64,000 nucleotides of DNA from Desulfitibacter sp. BRH_c19. Its GTDB lineage: Bacteria; Bacillota; DSM-16504; Desulfitibacterales; Desulfitibacteraceae. Made by a program: the position numbers and the translations under genes. Positions 43,821-52,707 of this stretch are shown here, in pieces (position 1 is the stretch's first letter; every line of letters begins with the position of its first letter). Location: positions 186,001-250,000 of the forward strand of contig LOER01000046.1 of NCBI GenBank assembly GCA_001515945.1, given 5' to 3'. Under the pieces are notes generated by a model. It searched no databases and was not told where the DNA came from. It saw only the letters and a program-made list of their open reading frames with translations.

Positions 43821-43908
43821 ATATACCCTTGCTGTAAAACTTTTCCAGATGATAAATAAAGAAAATCAGAAATAGTCACCAAAAGCTATACTACATAATA
43901 GAATAAAA
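43821..43908 (+). promoter_or_regulatory. Possible sporulation-type promoter region of the third YheC/D gene
   Basis: Contains ATATACCCTTGCTGTA, TCAGAAATAGTCACC and later CTACATAATAGA. The first two segments recur at 47867-47913 upstream of the sugar cluster (ACATACCCCTGCTGTA, TTCAGAAATAGT). CATAATA is like a sigma-K -10 box with CACC about 17 bp before, but the call is tentative. Confidence 0.3.
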
Positions 43909-43945
43909 TGAAATTAGGAAGGTAAATTAGACAGGGAGAGTTTAT

Positions 43946-45058
43946 ATGAATAATAATAATAGTTTGCCACAAGCTTACGCAAGACCTATTTTAGGTATCC
44001 TTATTAAGGATACCCATGCCAATAAGTTACTTAAAAAACAAGAACCACCCTTAAAATATCTAGAAGTAATAAAGGCAAATGAACAAGCGAAAATAACTAT
44101 CTACTTTTTTTCAAGTGGAAACTTAGATGAAAATGTAATAAATGGAATTATCTTTAACAAAAACTCAGGCAACTGGGAGATTCAACAATTTCCTTATCCT
44201 GATGTAATTTATAAATTATATGGCACAAAAAAGGAGGAAGGATTAGATAGGAAGCTTGCGAAACAGTTAAAAAAACGAAAAATTAAAACTCTAAATTACT
44301 TGTTTACCTTTAATAAATGGGACGTTTTGAAGCACTTGTCAAGACATGAAAATTTAGCACCCCATTTACCACATACTATTTATTATAATACATCAGATGA
44401 TTTAAAAAATATGCTAAATCTTTTTCCAAAAGTCTACTTAAAGCACTGTCAAAGTGGTCTCGGTAGAGGAGTAATCTGTATCTCCAAGTTACCCGAAGGC
44501 AGCTATGAATTTAGGTATTATATTAACAAGCTATATGTTCTAATAGTCAATGATTTCACTCGCTTAATTCGTGAAGTTCATAAATTTTATAGTAATAAAG
44601 AGTTTATAATCCAAGAAGCAATTGATTTAATCAAAATAGATAATAGCATAGTAGATATGAGAGCTGAATTACAAAAGAACGGTAATGGAGATATTATTAT
44701 ATCTGCACTTCCCGTTCGTATTAGTAATAGTAATGCACCAATAACAACCCACGCTAATTGCATGAAATTTGAGTCTTTTTTTAAAGGGTATATGAACTAT
44801 TCAGATGAAGAAATTTTCAAATTGAAAATTCGAATAACCCATTTATTAAATATTATTTATAAATGTATAGAGGATTGTTACGGATCTAGCGGAGAATTAT
44901 CCATTGATCTTGGCTTAGATAAAAGAGGGCATCTATGGTTTATTGAAAACAATTGTATATCAAGTAAAGTATCCTTTTATAAAGCATATGATAAAAATTC
45001 TATACATAATTCATACCTAAATTTATTGGAATATGCAAAATTCTTATATAAAACATAA
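43946..45058 (+). CDS. YheC/YheD-type ATP-grasp protein, third copy
   Basis: 370 residues. Close paralogue of the product at 37705-38802: PILGILIKDTHANKLL start, FNKWDVLKHLSRHENLAPHLP, KVYLKHCQSGLGRGVICISKLP, VQEAIDLIKIDNSIVDMRAELQKNG, IDLGLDKRGHLWFIENN. The C-terminal ExN metal pair is E-NN, and the usual following arginine is changed to CIS. It is the only gene in its transcription unit. Its upstream region shares motifs with the sugar cluster promoter. Confidence 0.87.
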   Translation: MNNNNSLPQAYARPILGILIKDTHANKLLKKQEPPLKYLEVIKANEQAKITIYFFSSGNLDENVINGIIFNKNSGNWEIQQFPYPDVIYKLYGTKKEEGLDRKLAKQLKKRKIKTLNYLFTFNKWDVLKHLSRHENLAPHLPHTIYYNTSDDLKNMLNLFPKVYLKHCQSGLGRGVICISKLPEGSYEFRYYINKLYVLIVNDFTRLIREVHKFYSNKEFIIQEAIDLIKIDNSIVDMRAELQKNGNGDIIISALPVRISNSNAPITTHANCMKFESFFKGYMNYSDEEIFKLKIRITHLLNIIYKCIEDCYGSSGELSIDLGLDKRGHLWFIENNCISSKVSFYKAYDKNSIHNSYLNLLEYAKFLYKT

Positions 45059-45091
45059 TCAACCCTGATCCTTATGATCCATTCTGATTAA

Positions 45092-46264
45092 TTATCCAAA
45101 AAATGTATTAATAAATCGTCTGATGACTTCTGCTCCACCAATAAAAGTACCCAAAGTGCTTCCTAAATTTGCAAAAACCACAACCAGTAAAACCCGTGTT
45201 ACCTTATTACGCCAAAAACCCTTTACTGTTTGAACATCCTCCGCCATATTTTCAAAATCTTCCACATTAGGTTTTCTAACTAGAGCTTCTGCTAATCCTG
45301 CAAACCATCCGGCTGCTAACAAAGGACTTAAAGAGCTAATAGGTGATACAACAAAGGCAGTTAAAATAGATAACGGATGGCCAAATGCTAGTAAAGTACC
45401 CAGAGCAGACAATGATCCATTCCAGAGAATCCAACTGACCATTTGATCCACACCCGCAGCTCTATCAACAGAAAATGTAGATACAATGACAGCTATTATT
45501 AATACTGCTATACCCCAACCTATTATTTTTGTTATCTTAGATCCTGGTGTAACCTTTGATAATTCTTCGATATCATTTTCTTTATATAATTCTTCTTTTA
45601 TGCCCGGAATATGCCCAGCCCCTAGTACCGCTACCACCTTGTTCCCAGGAGCTGTCTTAATCTTTTGGGCTAGATATTTATCTCTTTCATCAATTATAAT
45701 TGATTTAAAGTGTGGAAAAGACTTGGATAATTCATTTAAAGCTGAAGACAACATATCCTGAGTCTTCATTTCCTCCATTTGTTCCTCGCTAACTTCTTCA
45801 TCAATAAACATACTTAGGACAAGCTGAGAAAACAGTTTTATTTTCCCAAAAAAACCCAGTCCACGCCATAAACGCAGCATGGTAGTATGAATATCTCGGT
45901 CACCCAAACAAAGGGTAGCACCAAGCTCATTAGCAGATTCAATTCCTTGAATCATTTCTTGTCCTGGTTTAATGCCAAATTGTTTGGCTAACCTTTTCTG
46001 GTAGGAAGATAAAATCAGATTAACCAAAAGTATCAATGCTTTTCCCTGTTTAATAATCTGTATTACATCCATTTTTTTCGATTTATCAGGGTCCATAATT
46101 GATTGATACCTTGCTTGACATAACTCAACACAAACCGTATCTGGCTTTTCATCCTGAATAATATCTTTAACCTCATCAGCACTTTTTTTGGAAACATGGG
46201 CTGTCCCAATAAGGATTATTTCTTTTCCGTCTATTTCTAACTTGTGTACATTATCCGTGCTCAA
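45092..46264 (-). CDS. TraB/PrgY-family membrane protein
   Basis: 390 residues. EIILIGTAHVSKKSADEVKDII at the N-terminus and VAVLGAGHIPGIKEEL near 230 are the family GTAHxS and GxGH motifs; the C-terminal part has three or four membrane helices (ITKIIGWGIAVLIIAVIVSTF, LSALGTLLAFGHPLSILTAFVVSPISSLSPLLAAGWFAGLAEAL). The enterococcal relatives affect pheromone handling; the fold is like a metalloprotease domain. Function in this organism is unknown. Confidence 0.88.
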   Translation of the reverse strand: MSTDNVHKLEIDGKEIILIGTAHVSKKSADEVKDIIQDEKPDTVCVELCQARYQSIMDPDKSKKMDVIQIIKQGKALILLVNLILSSYQKRLAKQFGIKPGQEMIQGIESANELGATLCLGDRDIHTTMLRLWRGLGFFGKIKLFSQLVLSMFIDEEVSEEQMEEMKTQDMLSSALNELSKSFPHFKSIIIDERDKYLAQKIKTAPGNKVVAVLGAGHIPGIKEELYKENDIEELSKVTPGSKITKIIGWGIAVLIIAVIVSTFSVDRAAGVDQMVSWILWNGSLSALGTLLAFGHPLSILTAFVVSPISSLSPLLAAGWFAGLAEALVRKPNVEDFENMAEDVQTVKGFWRNKVTRVLLVVVFANLGSTLGTFIGGAEVIRRFINTFFG

Positions 46265-46353
46265 CTTATCACTTCCTAAATATTTCTGGTGAAATTACAT
46301 TATAACACCACATTATCATACCACATCTAGTATTTTTTGTAATGTTTCTTTAG

Positions 46354-47748
46354 TTAAAACTCACAGGATTTAACTGTTCTTGGAAAAGGTATAACATCTC
46401 TAATGTTACTCACTCCGGTGATATACATAATAGCTCTTTCAAAGCCTAAACCAAAGCCAGCATGCTTTACTCCACCATATTTTCTTAAATCCAAGTACCA
46501 GGACAAATCATTTTTTTTAATGCTGAACTCTTCCATTCTTTTTTCCAAAACATCTATTCTCTCTTCTCTTTGACTCCCACCTATTATTTCTCCCACCCCA
46601 GGGACTAATAAATCCATGGCTGCGACAGTATTCCCACCCTCATTTACCCTCATATAAAAAGCTTTAATTTCCTTCGGATAGTCTGTTACAAATACTGGTT
46701 TATTAAATACTATTTCTGTTATGTACCGTTCATGCTCTGTTTGTAAATCCTTTCCCCATTCCACAGGAAATTCAAATTGTTTCCCAGATTCTTTGAGCAA
46801 TTCTATAGCCTTTCCATAAGTTATATGTTCAAAATTTGAGTTTACTATCTTTAGCAATCTATCCTTTAAGCCTTTATCAATAAAATTATTAAAAAAATCA
46901 ACTTCTTCTTGGGCGTTTTCTAAGATATAGCTTACTATATATTTCATCATGTCTTCTGCCACTTTCATATTATCCTGAAGATCTGCGAATGCAATTTCAG
47001 GCTCTATCATCCAAAATTCTGCTGCATGTCTAGCTGTATTAGAGTTCTCAGCCCTAAAAGTGGGACCAAAAGTATATACATCTTTAAATGCAAGAGCAAA
47101 TGCTTCTGCTTCTAACTGACCACTTACGGTAAGGTTTGTTTTTTTGCCAAAGAAATCTTCAGAATAATCCACTTTTCCTTCCTCTGTAAGTGGAGGATTT
47201 TTCGAATCCAAGGTAGTGACCTTGAACATTTCACCGGCACCTTCCGCATCGCTTGCAGTAATTATAGGTGTGTTAACATAAATAAAGCCTCTTTCTTGAA
47301 AGAATTTATGAACAGCAAAAGCAAGCAAGGACCTAACTCTAAAAACTGCTGTAAATAAATTAGTTCTTGGACGTAAATGGGCTACTTCTCTCAAAAATTC
47401 TTTTGTATGTCTTTTGGGTTGAATAGGATAATTTTCTGGTGAGTCCCCTTCTAAAATGATTTCCGTTGCTTTTATTTCAAAGGACTGCTTTGCTTTTGGG
47501 GTTAGCATTAAAACTCCCTTAATTTTCACAGCTGACCCCACTCTAAACCGTGCTACTTCATCAAAATTTGTTAGGAATTCTTTTTCATATACTACTTGAA
47601 TGGTATTAAAATGAGTTCCATCATTTAAAGATATAAAACCAAATGATTTTTGATCTCGGTTACTTCTTATCCACCCCTCAAGTATCACTTCCTGATTAAC
47701 ATAATTAATAGTGTCTCCTATAAGTTGCCTTACCAACACTTTTTCCAT
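46354..47748 (-). CDS. asnS: Asparaginyl-tRNA synthetase
   Basis: 464 residues, class II synthetase. OB-fold anticodon domain at the N-terminus ([24 protein letters not shown]), motif 2 [24 protein letters not shown], motif 3 [27 protein letters not shown]. The order and GFGxGFER/PFPR ending fit AsnRS rather than AspRS. Start has AGGAGGGG. No T-box leader was seen upstream. Confidence 0.96.
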   Translation of the reverse strand: MEKVLVRQLIGDTINYVNQEVILEGWIRSNRDQKSFGFISLNDGTHFNTIQVVYEKEFLTNFDEVARFRVGSAVKIKGVLMLTPKAKQSFEIKATEIILEGDSPENYPIQPKRHTKEFLREVAHLRPRTNLFTAVFRVRSLLAFAVHKFFQERGFIYVNTPIITASDAEGAGEMFKVTTLDSKNPPLTEEGKVDYSEDFFGKKTNLTVSGQLEAEAFALAFKDVYTFGPTFRAENSNTARHAAEFWMIEPEIAFADLQDNMKVAEDMMKYIVSYILENAQEEVDFFNNFIDKGLKDRLLKIVNSNFEHITYGKAIELLKESGKQFEFPVEWGKDLQTEHERYITEIVFNKPVFVTDYPKEIKAFYMRVNEGGNTVAAMDLLVPGVGEIIGGSQREERIDVLEKRMEEFSIKKNDLSWYLDLRKYGGVKHAGFGLGFERAIMYITGVSNIRDVIPFPRTVKSCEF

Positions 47749-47981
47749 CTTAATTCCCCTCCTAATATTTTTAAAGTATTTAAATATATTAAGTTATAAG
47801 AAATTTTTAGCCTTTTTGTTATATCTACGGAAATTATACCTAAGTAAACCATTGCTGTCAAAGTAGACATACCCCTGCTGTACTTTCTGATACAAGAAGA
47901 CTTTCAGAAATAGTTATTTGTTATTAGCAAAAAAAATCTCACACCATATAATGAATTGAGGCAAAAGTAGGAGGGGTATCT

Positions 47982-48749
47982 ATGAAAGCAGTTATTCTAT
48001 GCGGTGGAAAAGGATTAAGAATGAGTGGTGATTCTAACTTCACTTGTAAACCTTTGGTCAAGATCGGTGAAATGCCAATATTATGGCATATCATAAAAAT
48101 TTATAAGTATTTTGGAATTACCGAATTTATTCTTTGTTTAGGATATCATGGTGCAGCTATAAAAGAGTATTTTATGAATTTTGATTGGAAAAATAATGAT
48201 TTTAAATTGAAGACTACTAACAATTTAAAAGAAATTCAAATTTTTAATAAGCTTGAAGACTTGAGTATTACCTTTATCGATACGGGTTTAGATACTATGA
48301 CTGGTGGCAGGATTAAAAGGATACAGAATTATATAGATGAAGATGAATTCATGTTAACCTACGGTGATGGTGTTTCCGATGTTGATTTAAATAAACTAAT
48401 TCAATTTCACCGAGAAAAGGGGAAAATCGCTACTGTTACTGGTGTGAGAAATAGATCATTATACGGAATTATAGATGTAAAAGACGGAATTGCTACCAGT
48501 TTTAAAGAAAAACCTTTACAAGATGGTTGGATAAACGGGGGGTTTTTTATTCTAAGAAAAGAGGTTTTTAATTATATCCATAATGATCAAACAATCTTTG
48601 AGAATGAACCCTTAACAGCCCTAGTAAGAGATAATCAATTGGCAGTTTATCAACATGAGGGTTTTTGGAAAGGTATTGATACTATTAAAGATTTACAGAT
48701 AATCAATGAACAATGGTCTAATAACAAGAGACAATGGATTAGATGGTAA
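47982..48749 (+). CDS. Glucose-1-phosphate cytidylyltransferase
   Basis: 255 residues. MKAVILCGGKGLRMSGDSNFTCKPLVKIGEMPILWHI has the nucleotidyl-transferase signature GGxGxR with the KPLVKIG active lysine. LTYGDGVSDVDL holds the metal Asp. Matches RfbF/DdhA, which makes CDP-glucose from CTP and glucose 1-phosphate. First gene of a surface-sugar cluster. RfbG/DdhB dehydratase and RfbH are not seen here, so the downstream use of CDP-glucose is unclear unless the SDR genes take it. Confidence 0.9.
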   Translation: MKAVILCGGKGLRMSGDSNFTCKPLVKIGEMPILWHIIKIYKYFGITEFILCLGYHGAAIKEYFMNFDWKNNDFKLKTTNNLKEIQIFNKLEDLSITFIDTGLDTMTGGRIKRIQNYIDEDEFMLTYGDGVSDVDLNKLIQFHREKGKIATVTGVRNRSLYGIIDVKDGIATSFKEKPLQDGWINGGFFILRKEVFNYIHNDQTIFENEPLTALVRDNQLAVYQHEGFWKGIDTIKDLQIINEQWSNNKRQWIRW

Positions 48750-48768
48750 GGAAACGGAGGTATCTGCT

Positions 48769-49722
48769 GTGAGTGGCAGTTTTGCCAATAAAAAGGTATT
48801 AATTACTGGAGCTAGCGGATTTATAGGATCCCACCTAGTTAAAAGAATGCTTGAAGAAAATGCCCAAGTTTCCATAATTGCCAGAGATGGGTCAGATTTA
48901 TGGAGGGTTCAGAGTCTAATAAAAGATTTTGCAATCTATAAGGCTGATTTAAGGGATTCGAGAAAAATTAATCTATGTATGAACAAAGTAAAGCCCGATT
49001 ATATTTTCAATATGGCAGCTTACGGTGTAGATGCAAGGCAAAAAGATTATTTTATAGCTGTTAACACCAATATCATAGGCACAATGAATATCCTAAATTC
49101 TTCGATTTCTACAGGATGTAAAAAGTTCTTAAATATAGGTACTTGTATGGAGTATGGAGATAAAAAAGAAATAATTAAAGAGGACTGTCACTTAGAACCA
49201 TTCAATATATATGGAAGCACTAAAGCAGCTACTACTTTGTTGGCACACCAAATCGCTGCAGAAAATAAGATAGATATTGTTACTTTGAGAGCTTTTGGCA
49301 TTTTTGGAGAAAACGAAGGAAGTCACAAGTTTTTTCCTCATATAATCTTATCAGTTTTAAATAAAGTAGATGTAAATTTGACTGGGTGTGAACAATATAG
49401 GGATTATTGTTACGTTGAGAATATAATTGATGGCTTTGTTTTGGCTGCTCATAATGACGCTATAAAAAATGAGATATTCAATATAGGTACTGGCATGATT
49501 TATCAGTTAAAATACTATGTCAACAAGGTTTATGAAAAAATGGAAGCTGTTAAGAAGCCTAATTATGGAGCTATACCTTACAGATCAGGGGAAGTCTGGA
49601 GGCCTCACCCCGACATTACTAAAATACAAAAACTATTAAAATGGAAGCCTAAAATAAGTTTAGAAGAAGGGCTCAATAGAACAATACTCTGGTATGAAAA
49701 AAACAAAGAAAAATATAAGTGA
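48769..49722 (+). CDS. NAD-dependent epimerase/dehydratase (SDR), CDP-sugar type
   Basis: 317 residues from the GTG at 48769 with CGGAGG eight bases upstream. Rossmann KVLITGASGFIGSHLV (GxxGxxG), active-site YGSTK triad, and RPHPDITKIQKLLKW near the end. Resembles CDP-abequose/paratose synthase-type reductases or UDP-galactose 4-epimerases. Follows the CDP-glucose gene by 19 bp. Exact substrate unknown. Confidence 0.85.
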   Translation: MSGSFANKKVLITGASGFIGSHLVKRMLEENAQVSIIARDGSDLWRVQSLIKDFAIYKADLRDSRKINLCMNKVKPDYIFNMAAYGVDARQKDYFIAVNTNIIGTMNILNSSISTGCKKFLNIGTCMEYGDKKEIIKEDCHLEPFNIYGSTKAATTLLAHQIAAENKIDIVTLRAFGIFGENEGSHKFFPHIILSVLNKVDVNLTGCEQYRDYCYVENIIDGFVLAAHNDAIKNEIFNIGTGMIYQLKYYVNKVYEKMEAVKKPNYGAIPYRSGEVWRPHPDITKIQKLLKWKPKISLEEGLNRTILWYEKNKEKYK

Positions 49723-49739
49723 AATGGGAGAGGAATTAT

Positions 49740-50807
49740 ATGTTAAAGGTCAGTTCCATAATTTTAGAAGATATTGAGATTATCTATAATGATTTAAAAG
49801 ATTATTTAAACGTAATAGAAGGAAGTACATGGTTAATTAGTGGAGGTGCAGGATTTCTTGGTAGTTACTTCCTTGATTTATTAAACTATTGTAATGAAAA
49901 TGTATTCAGCCTCCCTTGTAAAGTTATCTGTATAGAAAATTTCCTTTCAAGTACCCCTGAAAGGATTAAACATTTTAATAACAATAAATATATTCATATC
50001 ATAAATGCTGATATAGTAAGACCAATCCAGGTAGATGAAAATATAGACTATATCATCCATGCAGCAAGTATTGCATCACCAACCTTTTACCGAAAATACC
50101 CTATTGAAACCATTGAAGCAAATGTACTTGGATTAAAGAATTTATTAGACTTTGGAATGGATAAAAGTATTAAAAGCTTTCTGTTTTTCTCAACAAGTGA
50201 AATTTATGGAGACCCCACTAAAGAGAATATTCCTACACCAGAGAATTATAGTGGCAATGTATCCTGTACTGGGCCACGGGCTTGTTATGATGAATCTAAA
50301 AGGCTTGGAGAAACCCTGGCTGTCAACTATTATCGACAATATGGCTTGCCTGTTAAAATAGTTAGACCGTTTAATATATATGGACCAGGCTTGAGACTTG
50401 ATGACAAAAGAGTAATACCTGATTTTTGTAGTGATGCCTTATATAGAAAGAAGATTTCTATTTTGAGTGATGGATTACCAACAAGAAGTTTTTGTTATGT
50501 AAGAGATGCTTTAAGTGGCTTTGTAGCTTCTCTTCTTTCGGATCATAATGGAGAGTCTTTTAATATTGGAAATGATGAAAGAGAGATTAACATGATCGAT
50601 TTGGCAGAATTGATAGCCCAGATCGTAGGTGGTGTTGAAATTGAATATAAGAAAAGTAATGAAATGGACTATCTAACTGATAATCCTCAAAGAAGATGTC
50701 CTGATTTAACTAAAGCCAAAACCCTCTTGCCCTATCAACCAAAGGTAGGCATAGAAGAAGGTTTAAGAAGAACGCTAAAATGGTATAAAGAAAATCATGG
50801 TTTATAA
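49740..50807 (+). CDS. NAD-dependent epimerase/dehydratase (UDP-glucuronate decarboxylase-like)
   Basis: 355 residues from the ATG at 49740 (GGAGAGG upstream). Rossmann TWLISGGAGFLGSYFLDLL, active site ACYDESKRLGE with YxxxK and nearby Ser (STSEIYGDP), VRPFNIYGPGLRLDDKRVIPDF. The GPRACYDESKR segment is characteristic of UDP-xylose synthase/UGD-coupled decarboxylases. UDP-glucose dehydrogenase follows in the next gene, so UDP-glucose to UDP-glucuronate to a UDP-pentose is a plausible route. Confidence 0.86.
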   Translation: MLKVSSIILEDIEIIYNDLKDYLNVIEGSTWLISGGAGFLGSYFLDLLNYCNENVFSLPCKVICIENFLSSTPERIKHFNNNKYIHIINADIVRPIQVDENIDYIIHAASIASPTFYRKYPIETIEANVLGLKNLLDFGMDKSIKSFLFFSTSEIYGDPTKENIPTPENYSGNVSCTGPRACYDESKRLGETLAVNYYRQYGLPVKIVRPFNIYGPGLRLDDKRVIPDFCSDALYRKKISILSDGLPTRSFCYVRDALSGFVASLLSDHNGESFNIGNDEREINMIDLAELIAQIVGGVEIEYKKSNEMDYLTDNPQRRCPDLTKAKTLLPYQPKVGIEEGLRRTLKWYKENHGL

Positions 50808-50818
50808 GGAGGAGTTAT

Positions 50819-52183
50819 ATGAAAATCTCTATAATCGGTACCGGTTATGTAGGGCTGGTCACAGGAGTATGCTTAGCTTCTAAAGGGCATGAAGTTATCT
50901 GTGTTGATAAGAACCAAGAAGTAATAGATAAAATCAACAATATGGAAACACCTATTTACGAGCCGGGTTTAGAAAAGCTAATGGTAAAAGTAATATCAAC
51001 AGGGAACCTAGTTGCCACGACAGACTTAGAAAGCTCGGTGATGAACTCTGAAATTTCTATCATAGCAGTAGGTACCCCCATTGGTAATGATAAAATTGAT
51101 TTAAGCTATATTGAAAAATCCGCCTGGGAAATTGGATGCATATTAATGGATAAAGAGCATTATCACGTGGTTTGTGTAAAAAGTACAGTTATTCCAACAA
51201 CTACTGATACCCTAGTTAAAAATGTATTAGAAAGTGCTTCAGGAAAAAAGGCAGGAGACTTTGGGCTTACCATGAACCCTGAGTTTTTAAGAGAAGGAAA
51301 AGCTGTGGAAGATTTTATGTATCCGGATCGAATAGTAATTGGTTCCTACGATAATCGTAGCTTTGAAACAATGAAGCACGTGTATGAAGGATTTTTCGAC
51401 TCACCTATTATTAATGTGAATTTAAGAACAGCTGAAATGATAAAGTATACTGCTAATGCCCTTCTAGCAACATTGATTTCTTTTGCAAATGAAATTGGAT
51501 CTATATGTGAAAAAACAAAGGATATTGACATTAAAGAAGTGATGGAATCTGTTACCTTAGATAAACGTTTTAATCCTAAAATTAATAACCAACTAGTAAA
51601 CCCAGAAATGATTAATTATCTAAAAGCAGGGTGTGGTTTTGGAGGAAGTTGTTTTCCGAAGGATGTAAAGGCGCTAATCTCCTATAGTAAATGCTCAGGA
51701 TATCAGCCACAACTTATTGATGCCACTATAAGAATAAATATGGAACAACCCTTGAAAATCATAAATAGATTAGAAGAAAATTTACAGACCCTTGAAGGTA
51801 AAAAGATTGCCATTTTAGGCCTTGCATTTAAACCTGACACAGATGATATACGGGAATCACCAAGCATAGCCATTATCAATGGCTTACTAAAAAAGGGTGC
51901 ATTAGTGTACGGTGTGGATCCAATTGCCATTCAGAATATGCAAAAGATCATTCCAGAAGATCGGAAATCAGTATGGTACTCAACAAATTATAAAGAAGCA
52001 TTAAAAGATGCTGATGCTGCTATTTTAGTAACTTCATGGACTGAATTCATTGATATTCCTACAGAGGATTTTAGTCAGTTAATGAAAACACCGGTTGTAC
52101 TAGATGGCCGTAGAGTACTAAATAAAAGTGGATTAGAAGGTGCTGGAGTAGAGTACTTTGGTGTGGGTTATCTTATCTCTTAG
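50819..52183 (+). CDS. UDP-glucose 6-dehydrogenase
   Basis: 454 residues. Rossmann start MKISIIGTGYVGLVTGVCLASKGHEV, NPEFLREGKAVEDFMYPDRIVIG, catalytic Cys in AGCGFGGSCFPKDVKAL, and GLAFKPDTDDIRESPS. Oxidises UDP-glucose to UDP-glucuronate with NAD. Starts 12 bp after the decarboxylase-like gene. Orthologue of TuaD/Ugd in function. Confidence 0.95.
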   Translation: MKISIIGTGYVGLVTGVCLASKGHEVICVDKNQEVIDKINNMETPIYEPGLEKLMVKVISTGNLVATTDLESSVMNSEISIIAVGTPIGNDKIDLSYIEKSAWEIGCILMDKEHYHVVCVKSTVIPTTTDTLVKNVLESASGKKAGDFGLTMNPEFLREGKAVEDFMYPDRIVIGSYDNRSFETMKHVYEGFFDSPIINVNLRTAEMIKYTANALLATLISFANEIGSICEKTKDIDIKEVMESVTLDKRFNPKINNQLVNPEMINYLKAGCGFGGSCFPKDVKALISYSKCSGYQPQLIDATIRINMEQPLKIINRLEENLQTLEGKKIAILGLAFKPDTDDIRESPSIAIINGLLKKGALVYGVDPIAIQNMQKIIPEDRKSVWYSTNYKEALKDADAAILVTSWTEFIDIPTEDFSQLMKTPVVLDGRRVLNKSGLEGAGVEYFGVGYLIS

Positions 52184-52202
52184 GTAAATTATTAGGAAAG
52201 AA

Positions 52203-52616
52203 GTGAGTTTTATGGGGAGCTTGTGTGAGTTTATTTACATTGATCCTTATGAAGATAAAAGAGGAATTCTAAAAAAAATAATCATGAAGAGCCAGATACA
52301 AGATAGTAGTCAGATTGAGGAAGTATATTTGCTTTATTCTCACCAAAATAGTGTTAGGGGCAACCATTACCACAAAAAAACCTCTGAGTATTTCACAGTT
52401 GTTAGTGGGAAAGCACAAGTAGCTTTGAAGGATTTATCTAAAGAGGTTAGTGAAGGGTTTTATATATCTGCTAATGATAACATTGTTTTAAGGGTACCTC
52501 CCTATATGATACATGCTTTTAAAAATGAAGACAATGATCCTTTAATCATTCTTGTTGTGTCCTCAAAAGAATATAGTGAATTTGATACTGACACATATAT
52601 TGAAGAAATCCTTTAA
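52203..52616 (+). CDS. Cupin-type sugar isomerase/WbmD-FdtA-like protein
   Basis: 137 residues. DKRGILKKIIM, SVRGNHYHKKTSEYFTVVSGKAQVAL (HxH in RGNHYH), and VPPYMIHAFKNEDNDPLIILVVSS form a double-stranded beta-helix like the dTDP-sugar isomerase FdtA/WxcM group. Start is GTG at 52203 or ATG at 52212. Probably acts on a nucleotide-linked keto-sugar made by neighbouring SDR enzymes, but the sugar is unknown. Confidence 0.75.
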   Translation: MSFMGSLCEFIYIDPYEDKRGILKKIIMKSQIQDSSQIEEVYLLYSHQNSVRGNHYHKKTSEYFTVVSGKAQVALKDLSKEVSEGFYISANDNIVLRVPPYMIHAFKNEDNDPLIILVVSSKEYSEFDTDTYIEEIL

Positions 52617-52707
52617 CGAACAACTCTCCATGTTTCACATATACTGTATGAAGTACGCTTACCAATCCCAAAAATGAAGTCTAATTTAGTAAAAAGGGAG
52701 TATTAAA

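Noticed and set aside
47749-47981. T-box leader for asnS
   Set aside because: No T-box core or terminator/antiterminator pair seen.
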